DNA from: Tubulanus polymorphus
Taxonomy: Eukaryota > Nemertea > Palaeonemertea > Tubulaniformes > Tubulanidae
NCBI RefSeq assembly: GCF_964204645.1
Contig: NC_134030.1
Coordinates: 12,885,947-12,949,946 of the forward strand
Reading direction: 5' to 3'
Length of the DNA stretch: 64,000 nt
The first letter of the stretch is position 1; each line of letters opens with the position of its first letter. The notes beneath the pieces were generated by a model. The model had not been told where the DNA came from. It worked only from the letters and a program-made list of their open reading frames with translations, and did not search any database. The position numbers and the translations under genes were made by a program. Positions 59,114-64,000 of the stretch are shown piece after piece.

Positions 59114-59321
59114 TAAAATCTAAATGTGTTAAATTTTTGATTTTAACATAAAAAGTACGAGTAATTAACAAGTGAAAACTTGCGTCGAGAAAACAGTGAA
59201 TATTTATATTTATATGTGTTAAATTCTTGATTTTAACAATAAATTCTTATTTTAACATAAAAGTAACGAGGAATTAACGAGTTGAAGAAAATATCAATTT
59301 TAATAAAAAATTTGTATTAAA

Positions 59322-59780
59322 ATGGAAGCAAATAAGTACTACTGTCCAACATGTAAAATGAATATAGATAAATCTCAAAAATAAAGACATGATAAAACTC
59401 ACTTAATCTCACTTAGAAAATAAATTAAGGTTAGAATATAAAGATGAAATATTAGAAAATAAATTAGAAGAATTAAAGAATGAAAAGGAAATATATAAAT
59501 GTGATAAGTACTACTGTCCAACATGTAAAATAAATATAGATAAATCTAAAAAATCAAGACATAATAAAACTAAATCTCATTTAGAAAATAAATTAAAGTT
59601 AGAATATAAAGATGAAATATTAGAAAATAAATTAGAAGAATTAAAGAATGAAAAAGAAATATATAAATGTGATACATGAAATCAATCATTCAGTGAAAAA
59701 AGATATCATAAAGAACATTTAAAATCTAAAACTCATGTTAGAAATATGAATAATGAGTTAAATAATATAAAAGATGACGA
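59322..59780 (+). pseudogene. duplicated zinc-finger head, copy 2
   Basis: ATG 59322 in the same context as copy 1 (GTATTAAAATGGAAGCA). Finger 1 (YYCPTCKMNIDKSQ) is followed by a stop. A tandem DNA duplication of about 175 bp gives a second copy at 59508 (KYYCPTCKINIDKSKK, RHNKTKSH), and a third finger follows near 59660 with a stop in place of its second Cys. After that, the polymerase does not follow as it does in copy 1. Confidence 0.7.
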
Positions 59781-59824
59781 GTACTGAAGAAAATATCAAT
59801 TTTAATAAAAAAAATGACTAATAA

Positions 59825-60400
59825 ATGAGTGAACAGATAGTACAGTTCAAATATATCGATTTAAATGAATTAGAAAAACATTTTACAATTAAAAATTTCA
59901 TTCCTATTAAAGATTTGATTAAGACTGCATGCTTCCGTTTTCAAGTGAAAAATATTACTGAATTAATATTTGAAAATCATTAACTAATAATAGAGTTATC
60001 GAATGATAAAGATAAAATCTTATTCAACACTATAATTCCAAAATTCACAACATTTGATGAAACAGTTAAACATTTAATAATTACAGATGAAATACGATCA
60101 CTTTTTAATAATGAAAATTCAGATAAATCATTATTTCTACACTTACGTTATCGTCCTTTCAGAGAATGTTATGTAATGTTTTTCAGAGTAGAAGAGAAAA
60201 GATTCATCCCCGACATTCCAAATGAAAAATCATTCAAAGATGTTGGAATTCAATGTAACTTAGGCAATAAAACCGAAACACCTAAATATGAACCTAATGA
60301 AAAAGTGTTATGTAATTGTGGAAAATATTATATTCGAAGCAATAAATCACACCATCTTAAATCAAAATATCATAACTCAAAAATAATAATTCAACTCTAA
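59825..60400 (+). pseudogene. unknown viral protein with C-terminal zinc finger
   Basis: Starts after ATGACTAATAAATG. The frame (about 190 codons) has one in-frame TAA near 59982. The C-terminal part contains VLCNCGKYYIRSNKSHHLKS, a C-x-C...H-H finger. The N-terminal part (IDLNELEKHFTIKNFIPIKDLI) has no recognised domain. There is no counterpart in copy 1 that I can see. Confidence 0.5.
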
Positions 60401-60442
60401 TTATTTAATATTTTATAAACTGTTTAATTTTTTCTTACATAA

Positions 60443-60546
60443 ATGGAAGATTTCAGCATTCCAATTGGGAAAAGTGATTTGAAGCATTATCTTATAGCAG
60501 GAGGGTTAATATTGGCTGCATTATATTTCTATTATGAAAATATTAG
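60443..60546 (+). pseudogene. small membrane protein interrupted by a solo LTR
   Basis: ATG after TTTTTTCTTACATAAATG. The frame has one membrane segment (YLIAGGLILAALYFYY). The solo LTR at 60552 cuts it. Lysine-rich coding-like sequence resumes at 60776. Confidence 0.5.
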
Positions 60547-60775
60547 TAAGGTGTCGTGACTCGCACGATAGTGTTTAAGCCCCGTCAACACACATTGAGT
60601 TCTCAGTCACAAATCTCAATCGCTGTCACATATCGTTGAATTTCTATAGATAAAAAGTCATATGTTATGAATAAAACTCAGATCGTGTCTGTATTCCAAG
60701 CAGTACTGTGTTTCTCTCTATCTCTCTTATGTGGTGTCGGCGATCTCGTACTGGCATGTATTTCACCACATAAGG
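60547..60775 (+). mobile_element. solo LTR, 219 bp, with 5-bp duplication
   Basis: The LTR runs 60552-60770, starts TGTCGTGACTCGC, ends TTTCACCACA and is flanked by TAAGG on both sides (60547-60551, 60771-60775). AATAAA lies at 60670-60675. GC content is far above the viral surroundings. A 5-bp duplication suits Gypsy- or Copia-type elements. Confidence 0.85.
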
Positions 60776-60921
60776 ATCTAATGAATGAAAATATAAAATT
60801 GAGTAAGAAATTGAAAAAATGGAAATAAAAATAACAATAAAAAAGTTAACGATTTAAAAGAATTAGAGGATTAAAACAGAATCTTTTAATTTAATTTATC
60901 TTATATATTTTAACTATAAAA

Positions 60922-61227
60922 ATGAGTGAAAGTAAGGTATTAGAAATATTACACCTAATATATAAAAATCAACAGAATATTAAATCAATTATTATGATTT
61001 CAGGTTTATTTTCATTCTCAATTTACTCATTGAAACCGATGTTAGAATTTTATGATTCTCGTAAAATTAAATATACAGAATTGAAAGAAAATATAAATTA
61101 TCTATCAGATCGAATAAATAATATTAAGTGTTGTGAAATATGCAATAAAAGATATAAAAATTTAAAGAGTTTGAGGAATCATAAATATATTCATGATTTA
61201 GATGATAAATTATTTAATTCAAATTAA
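60922..61227 (+). CDS. membrane-anchored zinc-finger protein
   Basis: 101 intact codons. A hydrophobic segment (SIIMISGLFSFSIYSLKP) at residues about 21-38 precedes a helix and a C2H2 finger (CCEICNKRYKNLKSLRNHKYIH) near the C-terminus. The combination of a membrane segment and a finger is unusual. Starts after TATATTTTAACTATAAAAATG. Confidence 0.55.
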   Translation: MSESKVLEILHLIYKNQQNIKSIIMISGLFSFSIYSLKPMLEFYDSRKIKYTELKENINYLSDRINNIKCCEICNKRYKNLKSLRNHKYIHDLDDKLFNSN

Positions 61228-61528
61228 GTTTGATGATGAAAAAGATCAATTTCTATTTACACATTCAAAATTCTATAATATTTCAAATTATGATTTCATT
61301 TATCTCACAGATTTATTATATATATTTGGAAAAGTATAAATATTATGATTGATTTGAATGATAAACTGTATAATTCAAATTAAGAATAAGACTGTTAAAT
61401 TAGCTGAAAATATGAAATCTATCACATGAAATGTATGTAAATGAGTAAATTATATTTATGTTAAAAAAGGGGGTCGAGGTATTAATGTATTTAAATACGT
61501 ATTAATGCATTTAAATACATATTATGCT
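61228..61528. other. viral convergent spacer, copy 2
   Basis: AT-rich, containing TCTCACAGATTTATTATATA as in the copy 1 spacer near 52432. No gene. Confidence 0.5.
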
Positions 61529-61595
61529 TTATTTCTGAAATTGAAGTCTCAGAAGTAATTTATTCAAATATGACATCAGATTTCTTTTCAGATAC
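61529..61595 (-). pseudogene. packaging ATPase C-terminal remnant
   Basis: The minus-strand frame ends KLLLRLQFQK then TAA, matching the C-terminus of the copy 1 ATPase (KLLLRLQF near 52680). No upstream ATPase motifs remain. Confidence 0.6.
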
Positions 61596-61613
61596 ATTTG
61601 ACTAGGATAATAC

Positions 61614-61834
61614 AAGAGTGATATTAGTTAGTTGGTTTATTGTTTTTCTAATATTATTTTAGTCAAATGTAAAGTAATCTTAATATCAATAAGAAATAAT
61701 AAAAAAACATTAGAAAAACAATACAATTTAATAAGCTGGTGTTGCTTAAGAATCTTATTGTTTTTCTTATTGAATCTATTTAAATATTATTTAACCCACT
61801 TAGCAACTAGAAACAATAACTAGTATCACTCTTA
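61614..61834. repeat. foldback element in copy 2
   Basis: AAGAGTGATATTAGTTAGTT at the left pairs with AACTAGTATCACTCTT at the right. Inner arms GTTTTTCTAATATTATTTTAG and AATAAT...ATTAGAAAAAC also pair. It lies just upstream of the ATPase remnant and may mark the deletion. Confidence 0.6.
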
Positions 61835-62300
61835 AGATAAATAACATTCTAGTGCTGTGTAAAGAATATAATATTCATCTGATAGATTCATAGAATTACT
61901 ATAAAAATAAATATATATTTGAATATAATTTGTACCTTTCCCAGTGTTGAAATATAAAATATATTGATAGAAATTATATTAGCTGAAAATATAAAATATA
62001 TTAGTTAAAAATATGAATATGATACATCTGTGAAGACATAGGGGGTATTATATTCAAATTCATATTAATATTCATATTTATTTTTATATCAAATAAAAGA
62101 GGCACATATTCATATTCATATTTATTTTCATATCAAATAAATGAGACATATATTAATATTCATATTCATTTTTATATAGAAGAAATGAGAGACATATTCA
62201 TATCCATATTCATATTCATATTAATATAAAAAGAGTAATGAGAGACATATTAATACAGAATAAATAAGAGAGATATATTCATATTCATATATATTTTTAT
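61835..62300. repeat. tandem ATATTCATATTCATAT-type repeats
   Basis: Irregular repeats of CATATTCATATTTATTTT with spacers GAGAGACATATT. No gene. Confidence 0.7.
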
Positions 62301-62634
62301 CAAATATATATGATAAATTAGTTATTATTAAATACTGCAAACGACGCCGCGCGTCGACATGCAATTTTCAGCACAGCCAAAGAAAAATCATTGTCAATTT
62401 TATTTCTTCTTTTGTAGTTTTCTCATTTGAGAATTGTATACGTTGTATCAGTAATATATAAAAAGCCTAATTGTAAATTCGAAAGCAAATGTTGTACAAT
62501 TTTGCTCGTGTTGTTAACGTTAGTAGATCAAGATGACGTCACACTACATCGTTAAAATCCCAAAACTAGCGGTCCAGGGACACCATGCCCACTTGGGAAG
62601 TAGTTTCGAATGCTCAGCAATCTAGCAATTTTAA
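62301..62634. other. spacer, nothing recognised
   Basis: Composition returns to host level. No gene seen. Confidence 0.4.
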
Positions 62635-63075
62635 TATTCAACGCCCCCTGGTGACTATATAAAAAAATAAATGACCTTGAAGCCCACCACAATCATAGAA
62701 CATGTCATGAACTACAACTTTGCAATTGATCACGATAACAAAATATGCCTAGGTACCAATCTAATAAGGAAATACTAAGTAATTCTACTATTCAACGCCC
62801 CCTGGTGACCATATAGAATAACTAATGTCCTAAAAACTCACCACAATCATAGACAATGTCATGAGCTACAACTATGCAATTGATTGTGGTAACAAAATAT
62901 GCATCGGTAAATATAATGTAGAAATACTAAGTTATTGTATTATTTGTATATGGTGGCCATACAAAAACCAATGACCTTGAAACTCACCAAAAGCATAGAA
63001 CACGTTATGGGCTACAACTTTCTAATTCACTGCGGTAACAAAATATGCTTAAAATATAAGGTATTAATAGGTATT
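62635..63075. repeat. about 150-bp tandem repeat with CTCF-like motif
   Basis: Three diverged copies (starting near 62635, 62789 and 62938) share CTCACCACAATCATAGA, CATGAGCTACAAC and GGTAACAAAATATGC. The first two carry CGCCCCCTGGTGAC (62642-62655, 62796-62809), close to the reverse complement of the animal CTCF core. The third has degenerated. Confidence 0.7.
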
Positions 63076-63869
63076 AATATAATGTGGAAAAACTTTTTCC
63101 CACCACCTACCAATGAGTACTGATGACACCAAGAAAAATACCTGTCTCAGGTATAAAACATCCCTTTCCTAAGAATACCCATCACAAATTGCAATGAGAA
63201 ATGGCAAACCAGTAGGAAGCTACAGGGCCCAGAATTCTGGCAAAAATTGACATTTTTGGGTCATAAGACGACCATCTTGAGTCTGATCGACCCAATTTTT
63301 CTTAGGCTGATGGGCTCTTGGGGGATTCACATATGTACAAAAGATCAAGGTAATTAATCAAAGCGTCTTCAAAATTTCCCTCAAAAACTTCAAGAATGTG
63401 TAAAAAGTGCTGATTTTGGCGAACAACAATGGCTACCAGTCAGCCATCTTGATTCTGACAGGGCCAGTTTTTGGGCTGAAGATGTGTTTAGGGAAGATAC
63501 ATTTGTAACCCAAATATCAAGACATTACATTGAAGCGTCTTCAAAATTCCCAAAATAACGGATTCCGTCTACGGACGAAAAGTGAACGCAATAGCCCGCT
63601 GGGACTAAAGCCCCATGTGGGCTAAAAACGGCATAAAATTGCCAATTTACCCAATTAAGGCTTCATCAATAGCCTTCAAAAGTAGTTGCCACTTAGCTGC
63701 CGTTATAACAGCCAACTATATCCAGACCTTAGCCCGTGAATCATTTCACACTCAGAGGAGATAGCGGTCAAAAACGAATTCAGCACTCCGTTTGATACTA
63801 ATAGATTCAGCTGCGCTGAATCTAAAAAAATTAATGTACATCTATTCAATTTATAAATATCTCATTCAA
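63076..63869. repeat. interspersed repeat with two-copy tandem organisation
   Basis: CCATCTTGA(G/T)TCTGA, TTTTTGGGCTGA and AAAGCGTCTTCAAAATT-type words occur twice (about 63270-63390 and 63445-63550). The remainder is unique and non-coding. Confidence 0.5.
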
Positions 63870-63957
63870 AGTGTTAATCATAAAATATAAAACATTTAGA
63901 AGATGAAGAATTAGAAGATGATGATTTAGAAGATGATGAATTATTTCTAATGAAATG
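63870..63957 (+). other. acidic coding-like remnant, possibly viral
   Basis: A short AT-rich frame encodes an acidic repeat (LEDEELEDDDLEDDEL) before TGA. Base usage resembles the viral copies. It may be the edge of another viral segment that continues past the window. Confidence 0.3.
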
Positions 63958-64000
63958 ATTTTATAATTATATAAATAATTAATGACCGTAAGGTAATGTT

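Larger units (their letters stand above)
58992..62300. mobile_element. Polinton-like endogenous virus, copy 2 (partial, different cargo)
   Basis: It shares with copy 1 the palindromic end, the zinc-finger head, the T-run/TAAATG start signal, extreme AT content, the word TCTCACAGATTTAT in the spacer and the last residues of the packaging ATPase. Polymerase, capsid and integrase genes are absent. Three or four other small genes occupy the space. The right end is not seen. The acidic frame at 63870-63957 may be a further piece. Confidence 0.75.

Overview
The window is eukaryotic repeat-dominated DNA from an animal, most likely an aquatic invertebrate. I cannot name the species. The indicators are CR1/L2-type LINEs, a DIRS/Ngaro-type tyrosine-recombinase retrotransposon, a FLYWCH/MULE transposase relic, a THAP-containing TTAA transposon, solo LTRs, tRNA-like SINE sequences, and two insertions of a Maverick/Polinton-type DNA virus. 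I see no complete single-copy host gene. Almost everything recognisable belongs to a mobile element or an endogenised virus, and the insertions are nested so that their order can be read.

Layout. 1-20.9 kb: essentially non-coding, with several foldback/MITE-like insertions (5.5, 7.0, 8.4, 10.1 kb), a 1.8-kb palindromic minisatellite built on CGACATATCG-type motifs (11.35-13.2 kb) and a 212-bp (TA)n tract. 20.9-31.5 kb: one minus-strand LINE, cut by a 1,080-bp solo LTR (ATAT duplication) and by a 6.5-kb Ngaro-like element that entered with no target duplication and carries tandem terminal units. 31.5-39.9 kb: a related LINE on the plus strand, whose ORF1 is cut by a 4.4-kb TTAA transposon (Kolobok type). 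That transposon holds two convergent spliced genes, a THAP transposase-derived gene and a gene for the zinc 'ballast' domain otherwise known as the C-terminus of the P2X7 receptor.

39.9-55.0 kb: a very AT-rich Polinton-like endogenous virus. It starts with a 385-bp palindrome. The plus-strand genes follow in order: zinc-finger head, protein-primed family B DNA polymerase, a small possible OB-fold protein, penton-like minor capsid protein, small membrane proteins, a coiled-coil membrane protein, the double-jelly-roll major capsid protein and zinc-finger proteins. A palindrome-rich convergent spacer separates them from minus-strand genes for the packaging ATPase, a chromodomain integrase and two small membrane proteins. 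Most genes keep long open frames with one to a few stops or frameshifts, so this is an inactive but fairly young copy. Many of the genes share a start signal, a T-run followed by TAAATAAATG or TATAAATG.

55.0-58.7 kb: a decayed FLYWCH MULE that explains the GGCCAAGG MITE at 10.1 kb. 58.8-64.0 kb: a LINE endonuclease fragment cut by a second, diverged Polinton-like insertion with the same kind of terminal palindrome and the same zinc-finger head, but different cargo genes and only the last residues of the ATPase. A 219-bp solo LTR (TAAGG duplication) sits in one of its genes. The window closes in repeats containing CTCF-like motifs.
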